A stretch of DNA of 64,000 bases, taken from NCBI RefSeq assembly GCF_014282275.1, contig NZ_VFIA01000019.1, positions 1 to 64,000 on the forward strand, written 5' to 3'. Shown here piece by piece: positions 45,235-53,121 of the stretch. The notes under the pieces were generated by a model, which worked only from the letters and a program-made list of their open reading frames with translations, was not told the origin of the DNA and made no database searches. Numbering within the stretch: position 1 is the stretch's first letter; each line of letters opens with the position of its first letter. This DNA is from Spirosoma utsteinense. GTDB lineage: Bacteria; Bacteroidota; Bacteroidia; Cytophagales; Spirosomataceae. A program made the translations under genes and the position numbers.

Positions 45235-46420
45235 CGAAACATGGATACGGAATCGGGCCGTCGTGCAGCAGTCCGAGCAGTGGAACCGCCAGCGGTTGCT
45301 GACCGATGCGCAGACTGAAGCCGTCCGCCGGGCGTTCCCATTCGATTTCCGGCAGACGAATGGATTTCTCGAGGTGGGTCTATTCCTATTTACCGTAGTG
45401 GCGATCCTGAGCTGTTACCTGTTGCCGGCAACCGCTATTGATGGATTGCTGGATGATCGGCATCTATCCAGCCTGTTCAACATGGGGTTTGGTGTCGCTA
45501 TTGGTCTGTTGGGGCGGTTTTTAATTGCCCGGCGGCAACTCTATCGCAATGGTGTCGACAACGCCTTCGCGCTGATGCAAACGGGATTTCTGGCTTTCGG
45601 CTTCAATCAGCTATTGCCGTCCGATATGACCATCGCCATGTATTGTCTGTGTACGTTGCCGTTGCTGTTGCTGGTGCTCTGGTACTACGGCGATACATTG
45701 ATTGCCTTCATAACCGTGGCTACTTTTTACACCTTTGTGTTCAATGGCGTTCTCCAGTTCAGTGCAGGAAAGGCCATACTGCCGTTTGTCATGATGGTGG
45801 TTTCGGCGGTACTGTTTGGGCTGGTACGGCGGATTGACCGATCGCCCTACTATGCCGATCCCCTGAACCTGATAGAGTGGGTCGCGTTGATCGTGCTGAT
45901 TGCCAGCGGAAACTACTTTATGGTTCGTGAACTGAACGGACTACTGCTGGACGTCTCGATCCGACAACTGGCTAAAGGGGTAGCCCCCGAAATTGGCTTG
46001 TCCGGCTTGTTCTGGCTACTCACCTTCGCTATCCCTGCCGCTTACTTACAACAGGGATTTGCGCGTAAAAACCGGATGCTGATCATTCTGGGCTGTCTGG
46101 GGTTGATTGCCGCTGTCATGACGCTACAAAACTACGTAGTGCTGCTGCCGCTCAACGTGGCGCTAACGGCTGGCGGTATGCTGCTGATTGGGCTGGCGGT
46201 GGCGGGAATCCGGTTCCTGCGCCGGTCGTCAGGAGAGGGCGGGCACTTCCGGAACGGGTTCACCGACGACCCGGACTATGAGTCGCCCAATCAGTTTTTT
46301 GTCAATGTGGGTACGGCGGTGGCTACTCAGGCGGCTGCCGGTGCACAGCACCAGCCAAAAGAAGGCGTCCGGTTTGGCGGGGGTAATTTCGGCGGTGGCG
46401 GCAGTGAGGGGACGTATTGA
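45221..46420 (+). CDS. DUF4401-like polytopic membrane protein with a Gly-rich tail
   Basis: 399 residues from the ATG at 45221, inside the DUF2157 gene's last codons. About ten membrane helices follow a soluble N-terminus of about 45 residues. The pairing with DUF2157 is the basis for the DUF4401 call. The C-terminus is a glycine-rich tail ending GGGNFGGGGSEGTY. No catalytic motif is visible. Confidence 0.78.
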   Translation: MKAYNETWIRNRAVVQQSEQWNRQRLLTDAQTEAVRRAFPFDFRQTNGFLEVGLFLFTVVAILSCYLLPATAIDGLLDDRHLSSLFNMGFGVAIGLLGRFLIARRQLYRNGVDNAFALMQTGFLAFGFNQLLPSDMTIAMYCLCTLPLLLLVLWYYGDTLIAFITVATFYTFVFNGVLQFSAGKAILPFVMMVVSAVLFGLVRRIDRSPYYADPLNLIEWVALIVLIASGNYFMVRELNGLLLDVSIRQLAKGVAPEIGLSGLFWLLTFAIPAAYLQQGFARKNRMLIILGCLGLIAAVMTLQNYVVLLPLNVALTAGGMLLIGLAVAGIRFLRRSSGEGGHFRNGFTDDPDYESPNQFFVNVGTAVATQAAAGAQHQPKEGVRFGGGNFGGGGSEGTY

Positions 46421-46436
46421 TGTGTATGAAATAGCC

Positions 46437-46444
46437 TATATTTG
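46437..46444 (+). promoter_or_regulatory. Promoter of the vapBC pair (-7 TATATTTG)
   Basis: Exact TAnnTTTG match, 21 bp before the vapB ATG, with a TTG at 46417-46419, about 17 bp upstream, as a possible -33 box. Confidence 0.5.
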
Positions 46445-46465
46445 TGTATAATGTAGCCTGATATT

Positions 46466-46681
46466 ATGCGGACAAATATTGATATCAACGACGAATTGCT
46501 CCAGGTAGCCATGGAGATCAGCCATGCAAAGACGAAGAAAGCGGTTGTTGAAATGGCCCTTAAAGAATACATCGACATGACGCGTAGACGGGATTTGGTA
46601 AGCCTGTTCGGTCAGGTAGAGTGGGAGGGAGATCTCAATGAGATGCGTACGGATACAACGCCGAATGAATGGGACAACTGA
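46466..46681 (+). CDS. vapB: VapB-type antitoxin
   Basis: 71 residues. The N-terminus MRTNIDINDELLQVAMEIS with AKTKKAVVEMALKEYIDM is the ribbon-helix-helix fold of VapB antitoxins (DUF2191 group). It would bind the promoter as a dimer and the toxin through its C-terminal part (LFGQVEWEGDLNEMR). It overlaps vapC by 13 bp. Confidence 0.88.
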   Translation: MRTNIDINDELLQVAMEISHAKTKKAVVEMALKEYIDMTRRRDLVSLFGQVEWEGDLNEMRTDTTPNEWDN

Positions 46682-47085
46682 TCGTAGATACCTCTATATG
46701 GATAGACTGTTTTCGAGGTATTATCAACGAGAAGACCAAGTTGGTTGCTGAAGGGTTAGCCCGCACAGATCGAGTTACGATTACGCCTACAATCCTGCAA
46801 GAGGTGCTACAGGGTATTCGGGATGATGCAAAACTGGAACGGGTAAGGACGAATTTGCTCAGCGTATCGATGCTACGGCTTGACCCTGTCGACGCAGCTA
46901 TTGGCGCGGCCGATTTGTACCGGATGCTCCGTAAAAAGGGCGTTACCATCCGTAAACCGAACGCCTGTCTGATTGCCCACTACGCAGTCTTTTATGACCT
47001 TGCCATCCTGCATAATGACAGTGACTTCGACCAGATAGCCCGCTTTACGGCGCTGCGTATTGCCCTACCCGGCCAGAAGCAATAG
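46669..47085 (+). CDS. vapC: VapC-type PIN-domain toxin with Ala in place of a catalytic Asp
   Basis: 138 residues, PIN-domain RNase family. The metal-binding acids are seen at Asp7 (IVDTSIWID), Glu45 (ILQEVLQGI) and Asp117 (HNDSDFD). The third conserved acid, usually Asp in the pattern R..xDCLIA, is Ala99 here (RKPNACLIAHYA; codon GCC where one base change gives GAC). PIN enzymes usually need this residue, so the toxin may be weak or dead, perhaps leaving a regulatory complex with VapB. It overlaps vapB by 13 bp. The next gene, pgk, is unrelated. Confidence 0.88.
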   Translation: MGQLIVDTSIWIDCFRGIINEKTKLVAEGLARTDRVTITPTILQEVLQGIRDDAKLERVRTNLLSVSMLRLDPVDAAIGAADLYRMLRKKGVTIRKPNACLIAHYAVFYDLAILHNDSDFDQIARFTALRIALPGQKQ

Positions 47086-47115
47086 ACTTTACGCCCGTGT
47101 CTGCCGAAAAACCGC

Positions 47116-47123
47116 TAAGTTTG
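47116..47123 (+). promoter_or_regulatory. Bacteroidota -7 element (TAAGTTTG) upstream of pgk
   Basis: Exact TAnnTTTG match 31 bp before the pgk ATG. A TTTA near the expected -33 position is a weak second element. Confidence 0.5.
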
Positions 47124-47154
47124 GGCTCGCAACCAAACAGCTTGTTTCCAGCGC

Positions 47155-48342
47155 ATGAAAACAGTAGATTCCTATAATTTTTCGGGTAAGAAAGCCCTTG
47201 TTCGGGTCGATTTCAACGTCCCGCTTAACGACAAGTACGAAATCACCGACGATACCCGCATCAAAGCGACTATCCCGACGATCATGAAAATCGTCAACGA
47301 TGGCGGATCGGCTATTTTGATGTCGCACCTGGGTCGGCCGAAGGGTGGTCCCGAAGATAAATACTCCCTCAAACACGTTATTCCCGCCCTTAACGAAGCC
47401 TTCGGACGTACGGTGAAGTTTGCAGATGACTGCATCGGTCAATCGGCGACGGATCTGGCGGCTAGCCTCCAGCCCGGCGAAATCCTGCTGCTCGAAAACC
47501 TGCGTTTCTATAAAGAAGAGGAAAAAGGGGATGTGGCCTTCGCCGAAAAGCTGTCGAAACTGGGCGACGTTTGGGTGAATGACGCCTTTGGTACGGCCCA
47601 CCGGGCCCACGCCAGCACAGCCGTCATTGGTCAGTTCTTCGATGACCGCGTTTGTGGTTACGTGATGCAGGCTGAACTTGACAACGCCAAGAAAATACTG
47701 GAAGCGCCCGACCGTCCGTTCACGGCGATCATGGGTGGAGCCAAAATCTCCGACAAAATTCTGATCATCGAGAAGCTGCTCGATAAGGTCGACAACCTCA
47801 TTATTGGCGGAGGCATGACCTATACCTTCACCAAAGCACAGGGCGGTAAGATCGGTAAGTCGCTGCTCGAAGCCGACAAGCAGGAACTGGCGCTCCAACT
47901 GATCAAAAAGGCAGAAGAGAAGGGCGTCAACATTTACATGCCTGTCGATAACCTCTGCGCCGACAAATTCTCGAACGACGCGAACCGGCAGGTTGTGGCT
48001 ACCGGCGATATTCCTGATGACTGGGAAGGACTGGACATTGGCCCAGAATCGGCTAAACTGTTCGCCGACGTGGTCATGCAGTCGAAAACAATCCTCTGGA
48101 ATGGCCCCATGGGCGTGTTCGAGTTCGAAAACTTTGCCCACGGCACCAACGCCATTGCGGAGGCCGTTGTAAAAGCTACGGAAGAAAACGGTGCGTTCTC
48201 CCTAATCGGCGGTGGCGATTCGGCTTCGGCGGTGAACCAGGCGGGCTACGGTGACCGTGTCAGCTATGTTTCGACGGGTGGTGGTGCGCTGCTGGAATAC
48301 ATGGAGGGCAAAACCCTTCCCGGCGTCGCTGCACTGGAGTAA
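47155..48342 (+). CDS. pgk: Phosphoglycerate kinase
   Basis: 395 residues, full length. Glycolytic enzyme that makes ATP from 1,3-bisphosphoglycerate. Family motifs run in order: [97 protein letters not shown] and [14 protein letters not shown]. Codon use and coding quality look like a well-expressed housekeeping gene. Monocistronic, with its own promoter element and a repeat-rich hairpin after the stop. Confidence 0.98.
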   Translation: MKTVDSYNFSGKKALVRVDFNVPLNDKYEITDDTRIKATIPTIMKIVNDGGSAILMSHLGRPKGGPEDKYSLKHVIPALNEAFGRTVKFADDCIGQSATDLAASLQPGEILLLENLRFYKEEEKGDVAFAEKLSKLGDVWVNDAFGTAHRAHASTAVIGQFFDDRVCGYVMQAELDNAKKILEAPDRPFTAIMGGAKISDKILIIEKLLDKVDNLIIGGGMTYTFTKAQGGKIGKSLLEADKQELALQLIKKAEEKGVNIYMPVDNLCADKFSNDANRQVVATGDIPDDWEGLDIGPESAKLFADVVMQSKTILWNGPMGVFEFENFAHGTNAIAEAVVKATEENGAFSLIGGGDSASAVNQAGYGDRVSYVSTGGGALLEYMEGKTLPGVAALE

Positions 48343-48448
48343 CAGTTGGTGAGTTGGTGAGTCAGTTAGTCGGTCAGTGGCTGACGCGAAGTTTGTACTC
48401 GGGCGTCAGCCACTCACTGACTCACTGACTGACCGACTCACCGACTCA
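48343..48448. repeat. Repeat-rich long hairpin between pgk and the TPR gene
   Basis: Both arms are built from repeats of GAGTCAGT-like and ACTCACTG-like words, many in an 8-nt rhythm. The core is a 12-bp stem (48376-48387 with 48403-48414, GTGGCTGACGC / GCGTCAGCCAC within it). The right arm runs into the stop of the convergent TPR gene, so it probably ends both transcripts. Confidence 0.75.
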
Positions 48449-49892
48449 TCCCCGCTCTCGCTTTATTGTCTACGCTGTTTTTATACTCATGGCGTTTGAA
48501 ACTGAGTGCTTTCTGGAAGAACGACCGTGCTTTGGTGCGGTCGTTCTTTTGCTGGTAGATATAGCCTAATTGTAGCGCTGCGGTTGCTCCAAACGATAAC
48601 TGACCGGGTTCACTCAACACGAGAGCCCGTTTAAGGTATGGAATGGCCTTGTCGGGTTCGTCACGACGTTGATGGATGCGCCCCAGGCGGTAATTATATT
48701 CCGCCTGCTCACCAGCAGTTGTAAACCGGCCTTCGGTATAGGGCCTCAGGTAAGCCAGCGCACTGTCGGTGAAACCACCGTCGGAGGCCAGCCGTGCCCG
48801 CATCAGCACCTTCTGATTTGCCGAAACGCCCCGCTTGAGGTAGGACTCGGCAAATTTCTGAGCCGCCTTGTCCGACTCGACTGTTGTTCGGCCTATGCCG
48901 GGTACCTGTGCCAGAAAGGGACGGGCTCTCGCGTCGGGCTGGTTGGCGAGCCAGTAACACAGGAATAGTTTATAGTGCGAATCTTTGAGGAAGTTCTGGC
49001 CGGTATAGACGTGCAAAAATTGCTTGAAGTGCGTCTCGGCCGTTGCATACTGCCCCTTCTGAAGATAGATATCGCCCAGAATGTTATCCACGATCGGTAA
49101 TGGCTGGTAGTCAGAACCTGTGGGGCGGGTGTTAAGATAGGTAAGTGCCTGTTCGCTGTGCCCGTTTTTTTGCTCGATGGTGGCACCGAAGAAATGCAGC
49201 AGCAAGTTGTCACGGTTTCCCTGGACCAGCCGTTGAAGCGTCTGCCCGTCGGTATCCGTAAATTTCAGCACGTAAGCCCGAACCATCAGGTCGATCAGCC
49301 GGGCTTCCAGACCGAACGTGGAATCTTGCTGGGCGCGTAGTAGTTCCTGCTGACCTTGCCTGATATTGCCGTGTAAACCGAGCAGGTTAGCCACCCATAG
49401 GTAGCTTTCGGGTACCGAGCCGATCATTACGTGCAGCGTGCCAAGTGATTTATACGTCGGCAGAAAGTCAGGAAACCGCTTCTGATTTTCGGCCAGTAAG
49501 TTATAGGCGCGAATCACATCCCAACTGGCGCTAATTTCTTTGCCGAATTTAAGTTTGACGAAGGCCCAGTGAAGCCGTACTTCGGCCTGTAGAACACGCT
49601 GCCAGGGGGAGTTGTCGTCCATATGTTTCAGGGCCGTGAGCCGTTCGTCCTCCCGGTCAGCCAGTTGACTGAACAGCCGGTCATTGTCCGACGTGACGAG
49701 TGTGAGCATATCGGCATAGTCGGCTACGAACAGGCGAACACCATTGTCAGGCTCGCGGCTGGCCAGCTGCCTGCCAGTCTGAACACGGAGCTTTTGCAGG
49801 TCGGTATAGGCCCGCTGCAAACCCGGCGTCCAGACGAAATCCTGGGCAGTAGCGACCTGTATGGTCAAGAGGAAGATCAGCAGGTAGCGCAT
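48438..49892 (-). CDS. Secreted TPR-repeat protein
   Basis: 484 residues from the ATG at 49892, with a signal peptide (about 1-16). The chain is helical throughout, with clear tetratricopeptide repeats in the second half (YNYRLGRIHQRRDEPDKAIP near 400 and ALQLGYIYQQKNDRTKARSF near 440) and degenerate ones earlier. Likely a periplasmic scaffold. No lipobox and no partner gene; it is followed by the convergent pgk hairpin. Function not specified. Confidence 0.82.
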   Translation of the reverse strand: MRYLLIFLLTIQVATAQDFVWTPGLQRAYTDLQKLRVQTGRQLASREPDNGVRLFVADYADMLTLVTSDNDRLFSQLADREDERLTALKHMDDNSPWQRVLQAEVRLHWAFVKLKFGKEISASWDVIRAYNLLAENQKRFPDFLPTYKSLGTLHVMIGSVPESYLWVANLLGLHGNIRQGQQELLRAQQDSTFGLEARLIDLMVRAYVLKFTDTDGQTLQRLVQGNRDNLLLHFFGATIEQKNGHSEQALTYLNTRPTGSDYQPLPIVDNILGDIYLQKGQYATAETHFKQFLHVYTGQNFLKDSHYKLFLCYWLANQPDARARPFLAQVPGIGRTTVESDKAAQKFAESYLKRGVSANQKVLMRARLASDGGFTDSALAYLRPYTEGRFTTAGEQAEYNYRLGRIHQRRDEPDKAIPYLKRALVLSEPGQLSFGATAALQLGYIYQQKNDRTKARSFFQKALSFKRHEYKNSVDNKARAGMSR

Positions 49893-49911
49893 GAGCGAAA
49901 CGGTGTACAAA

Positions 49912-49938
49912 AAAAGGTCGCCAACCTGACGACCTTTT
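49912..49938 (-). terminator. Rho-independent terminator of the zinc-ribbon gene (minus strand)
   Basis: Stem AAAAGGTCG / CGACCTTTT with a 9-nt loop. Read on the minus strand it is followed by a T run. It ends the zinc-ribbon transcript before the TPR gene. Confidence 0.8.
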
Positions 49939-49959
49939 CTCTCTTGAATAGTGCGGCTA

Positions 49960-50715
49960 TTACCGGCCTTTCGTAGTTGGTGCTGGCTCAGGTATACCTT
50001 CTACATCGGCGAAAATCCGTCCGCAATGTTCGCAAACGATAATTTTCTTTTTGTCTTTGATGTCGGCCTGCCGTTGGGGCGGTACTACGTTGAAACACCC
50101 GCCACAGGCACCACGCTTCACCATGACGACGGCTAAACCGTTGAGGGCGTTACCGCGAATTTTGTTGTAGGAATTCAACAGGCGGGGTTCAATCGTCGTA
50201 GCCTGCTGATCGCGTTCAACGACAATTGCCTTTTCTTCCTCCTGGCTCTCCGAAGTGATCTGGTCCAGTTCCGATTTTTTGGCTTTCAGGTCTTCTTTAC
50301 GCTCGTTGAGAGCGGCCTGCGTCGTTTTGATCTCTTCTTCTTTACCCCGAACCCGAAACTGCGCTTCGCCAATACGTTTGTCGGCCAGTTCGATTTCGAG
50401 TGACTGTAATTCGATTTCTTTCGAGATGGCGTCAAACTCGCGGTTGTTGCGGACGTTCATCTGCTGATCCTTGTACTTGGTGATCAGTTTCTCGGCGTCT
50501 TTTTTAGCAACGCGATTGCGATCAATTTCTTCGTCGAGTGTTTTTATTTCGGCCTGGAACTTCCCAATCCGCGTTTCGAAACCGGCGATGTCGTCTTCCA
50601 GGTCACGAACTTCTTCGGGCAACCCTCCACGAATTTTAACGAGTTCGTCTAGTTGAGAATCAAAGGTTTGCAGTTTAAGAAGAGCGTCTAATTTTTGCGC
50701 AATTGTCAGTTCCAT
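49960..50715 (-). CDS. C4-type zinc-ribbon coiled-coil protein (CT398/DUF164 type)
   Basis: 251 residues. A long coiled coil (about 10-180; AEIKTLDEEIDRNRVAKKDA) is followed by a zinc ribbon with two Cys pairs, CGGC near residue 203 and CEHC near 229. This is the CT398/DUF164 family, which has been linked to the flagellar or secretion and RNA-related machinery in some bacteria; the role here is unknown. It follows the Nif3-like gene on the same strand after 106 bp. The two are neighbours in many Bacteroidota. Confidence 0.9.
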   Translation of the reverse strand: MELTIAQKLDALLKLQTFDSQLDELVKIRGGLPEEVRDLEDDIAGFETRIGKFQAEIKTLDEEIDRNRVAKKDAEKLITKYKDQQMNVRNNREFDAISKEIELQSLEIELADKRIGEAQFRVRGKEEEIKTTQAALNERKEDLKAKKSELDQITSESQEEEKAIVVERDQQATTIEPRLLNSYNKIRGNALNGLAVVMVKRGACGGCFNVVPPQRQADIKDKKKIIVCEHCGRIFADVEGIPEPAPTTKGR

Positions 50716-50821
50716 TCGGGATATTTTTTAATTTGTCTTGTCTTGGGCAATGAAAAATGGGCGATGCGCTTGCCGGGAGCATTGTTCTACACAACCCGTC
50801 CGGGCCTGCCCGCGCTGTTCA

Positions 50822-51922
50822 TTAGTAAAAGTACCGAACCGGATTCGTGTTCGTTTCGGATAAAATCACCGCAAAAGTAGCGAATTTTTCGGCCAAATAC
50901 TGCTGAATCAGGTCCTTCGTGTAGACCTCACTTTCATAGTGGCCTATGTCACAGATACTGATTCGGTCTTCAGCGTCGAAAAACTCATGGTATTTGTAAT
51001 CCGCCGTCACAAATGCATCGGCCCCGGACCGGATGGCATCCGGCAGTAAAAAGCTTCCTACACCCCCACAAACGGCTACCCGGCTGATAGTTCGGTCGGG
51101 TAGGTCCGTGTAACGAATCAGGCTCAGGCCCATTTTCTGCTTCAGGTAAGCTAGCCAGGCGGCACTGTCCATCGCTTCCGGCAAATTACCAATTACGCCT
51201 GACCCTACCTCCTGATTGGCATTCGCCAGGGGCGTCAGGTAGTAGGCTACTTCCTCATACGGATGGGCGTGCCGTAAGGCGGTCAGTACCTGGTGTTGCT
51301 GGTGGGTGGGCAGAATGACTTCGATCCGGTCTTCGGGTTCCTGATGGTAAACGCCCCGTTCGCCCAAAACCGGGTTGGCCATCGAACCGGGTTGATAGGC
51401 ACCTGTGCCTTCGGTTTTAAAGCTACAGTTAGCATAATTGCCGATTTGACCAGCCCCCGCTGCGTGAAGTGCATCGAGGACCCGCTGCGTATCGGCTACC
51501 GGAACGAAGGTGACCAGTTTGGTTAACACCTGCGTTTTAGGGGCCAGAATCTGCACCTGTTGCAAGCCTAACTTCTCGGCAATTTTAAAATTGACACCTC
51601 CCGTAACATTATCCAGGTTGGTATGGGCCGCATAGAGAGCTACGTCACTTTTAATGGCTTTTATCACGGCGCGCTCCACATACGTGCGGCCATTGAATTT
51701 TTTGAGCCCTTTGAATACAATCGGATGATGCGCCACCACCACGTTACAGCCCCTGGCAATGGCTTCGTCGATGACCGATTCGGTTGCGTCGAGGGTGACG
51801 AGCACACCCGTAATGTCGGTGGAGGGGTCACCCACGATCAGCCCAGCGTTGTCGTAAGATTCCTGATAGGCGAGCGGAGCCAGCTGCTCCATATAAGCAG
51901 CCAGGTGGCGAATTTGAGGCAT
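50822..51922 (-). CDS. Nif3-like dinuclear metal centre protein
   Basis: 366 residues. The N-terminal Nif3 domain has VVVAHHPIVFKG near 60-70 and AAHTNLDN near 98, whose His residues bind two metals. The middle insertion (about 130-230) is the PII/CutA-like domain of longer family members. The C-terminal motif FVTADYKYHEFFDAE and CDIGHYESE complete the metal site. Family members form a hexameric ring; the true substrate is unknown, though GTP cyclohydrolase-like activity has been proposed for some. First gene of a two-gene unit with the zinc-ribbon protein. Confidence 0.92.
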   Translation of the reverse strand: MPQIRHLAAYMEQLAPLAYQESYDNAGLIVGDPSTDITGVLVTLDATESVIDEAIARGCNVVVAHHPIVFKGLKKFNGRTYVERAVIKAIKSDVALYAAHTNLDNVTGGVNFKIAEKLGLQQVQILAPKTQVLTKLVTFVPVADTQRVLDALHAAGAGQIGNYANCSFKTEGTGAYQPGSMANPVLGERGVYHQEPEDRIEVILPTHQQHQVLTALRHAHPYEEVAYYLTPLANANQEVGSGVIGNLPEAMDSAAWLAYLKQKMGLSLIRYTDLPDRTISRVAVCGGVGSFLLPDAIRSGADAFVTADYKYHEFFDAEDRISICDIGHYESEVYTKDLIQQYLAEKFATFAVILSETNTNPVRYFY

Positions 51923-51980
51923 AAGGAATGATCGTTTCTGGATAAAATAGAATTGGTTTTGCCGTATGATCGTGGCTCGG

Positions 51981-52718
51981 CTATTCGCGTGGAAGCGCTA
52001 TGACCTGAATATGTTTCTGTTCAATGCGGGATAGCTCGGTCAGCTGCTTTGCCTCATACCGGCGATCGTAGGTGGCAACGGAGGTAGTATCATTCGTATC
52101 GCCCTTGTAGTTGATATAATCCTGAAAACGGATGCCACCGATGGTTTGCGGGTTGATGGCCTTCCGAAAACGGGGGCCGCCTTCGCTGTAGGCGAGGTAA
52201 TCCATGGTGTGTGTCTGCTGGTTGAACCAGTAAAAGAACGTATCGCCATGATCTTTACCGCCCCCTTCGGCCTGAAAGCGTACCCTGACCTTCTGATATG
52301 ATTGTCCGTCAATAGCAACATCGCCCACCACATCGGCCAGTACGGCTGGGTCGGCTAGTTTCTGGGGCAGCAGAACGAAGTAAGCAACGGAGTTGACGGC
52401 CCGGCTGTACTTGCCCGTTTGGGCGGTATCGAGCGTCTGAGGTTTGCCGTTCAGTGACCGGGAAAAACGATCGTTGGTCAGCACTTCCTGAATCGTAACC
52501 CCGGCCGAATCGCGGTAAGTGCGGGTGTAGCTGTACCGACCGTTCTGGTGTTTCAAGACGAGGTGAAACTGCCGGAAATCGAACGTGATTTGTTTATTCT
52601 GGTAGGCATCCCCGCCATGGGCCTCAATGGCCTGATCGATGATGGTACGGGCATCAGGAGCGGATTGGCAGGCAAATGCCGTAAGCAGCAGCACAAGGTA
52701 AGGCAGGAATCGGCGCAC
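51981..52718 (-). CDS. DUF6503-type lipoprotein
   Basis: 245 residues with a lipobox (TAFACQS; Cys17). The mature part begins ARTIIDQAIEAHGGDAYQNK, a usual start for this family, and is mainly beta (FDFRQFHLVLKHQNGRYSYT; YYSEGGPRF-like strands). The C-terminus is RIEQKHIQVIALPRE. The fold resembles outer-membrane lipoprotein carriers of the LolA type. Function unknown. A monocistronic unit. Confidence 0.8.
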   Translation of the reverse strand: MRRFLPYLVLLLTAFACQSAPDARTIIDQAIEAHGGDAYQNKQITFDFRQFHLVLKHQNGRYSYTRTYRDSAGVTIQEVLTNDRFSRSLNGKPQTLDTAQTGKYSRAVNSVAYFVLLPQKLADPAVLADVVGDVAIDGQSYQKVRVRFQAEGGGKDHGDTFFYWFNQQTHTMDYLAYSEGGPRFRKAINPQTIGGIRFQDYINYKGDTNDTTSVATYDRRYEAKQLTELSRIEQKHIQVIALPRE

Positions 52719-52750
52719 GGTTGAGAGCAGTAAATGAAGTGTAAACCTAC

Positions 52751-52783
52751 AAAAAAAGCGCCGGTCCCGGCGGGTCGGCGCTT
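52751..52783 (-). terminator. Rho-independent terminator (minus strand) after the DUF4143 remnant
   Basis: Stem AAGCGCC / GGCGCTT with a 14-nt loop, followed on the minus strand by seven T. It survives although the gene upstream of it is broken. Confidence 0.8.
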
Positions 52784-52798
52784 GACGATGAGAATAGC

Positions 52799-52945
52799 CT
52801 ATTTAGCCGTCTCTGCGTAATCCCGCCACTTCATAACAGTCATGCCGTTGCTTCTCTTCTGGAGTTGATTACCGGCATAGAGAACGATTGACATCCGTTC
52901 TCCGCTCAAAGCAGTCCAGTAGGTGAGATTTTTGAAAAATTCAGC
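52799..52945 (-). pseudogene. C-terminal remnant of an AAA ATPase with DUF4143
   Basis: The last 49 codons encode AEFFKNLTYWTALSGERMSI and VLYAGNQLQKRSNGMTVMKW RDY in one frame. This matches the end of bacterial AAA-ATPases with a C-terminal DUF4143 domain (FFKGLxYWxKL then a YGGDQxQxRSxGxVxxW-like strand). The rest of a protein of about 380 residues is missing. The frame extends upstream to 53053, where it runs through an 18-bp inverted repeat unlike the family. The native terminator remains. Confidence 0.7.
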
Positions 52946-53006
52946 GTTATTGGCAAGGTCTTTAGTTTGGTTTCGGCTGTTCTCAAAATCATACGCTAAC
53001 CTACGA

Positions 53007-53049
53007 AAACTGGAAAAATATGGAATTAAACTCCATATTTTTCCAGTTT
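53007..53049. repeat. 18-bp perfect inverted repeat at the break of the DUF4143 remnant
   Basis: Arms 53007-53024 and 53032-53049 pair perfectly (AAACTGGAAAAATATGGA and its complement) around a 7-nt loop. It is AT-rich and lies where the remnant's conserved sequence stops. Confidence 0.9.
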
Positions 53050-53077
53050 CCACAACTTACATTGGTAAAAAACAAAA

Positions 53078-53105
53078 AAGCCCCGATCCTGATAGACCGG
53101 GGCTT
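53078..53105 (-). terminator. Rho-independent terminator of the ThuA fusion gene
   Basis: Stem AAGCCCCG / CGGGGCTT with a 12-nt loop, followed on the minus strand by a T-rich run. It lies 17 bp past the stop of the large fusion gene. Confidence 0.8.
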
Positions 53106-53121
53106 GGCAATTGAATGATGC

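Noticed and set aside
47089-48141. Minus-strand frame of 350 codons
   Set aside because: Antisense to pgk, a certain gene; the frame arises from codon bias.
48343-48448. Possible CRISPR or satellite array
   Set aside because: The words are too short and form one hairpin; there are no unique spacers.
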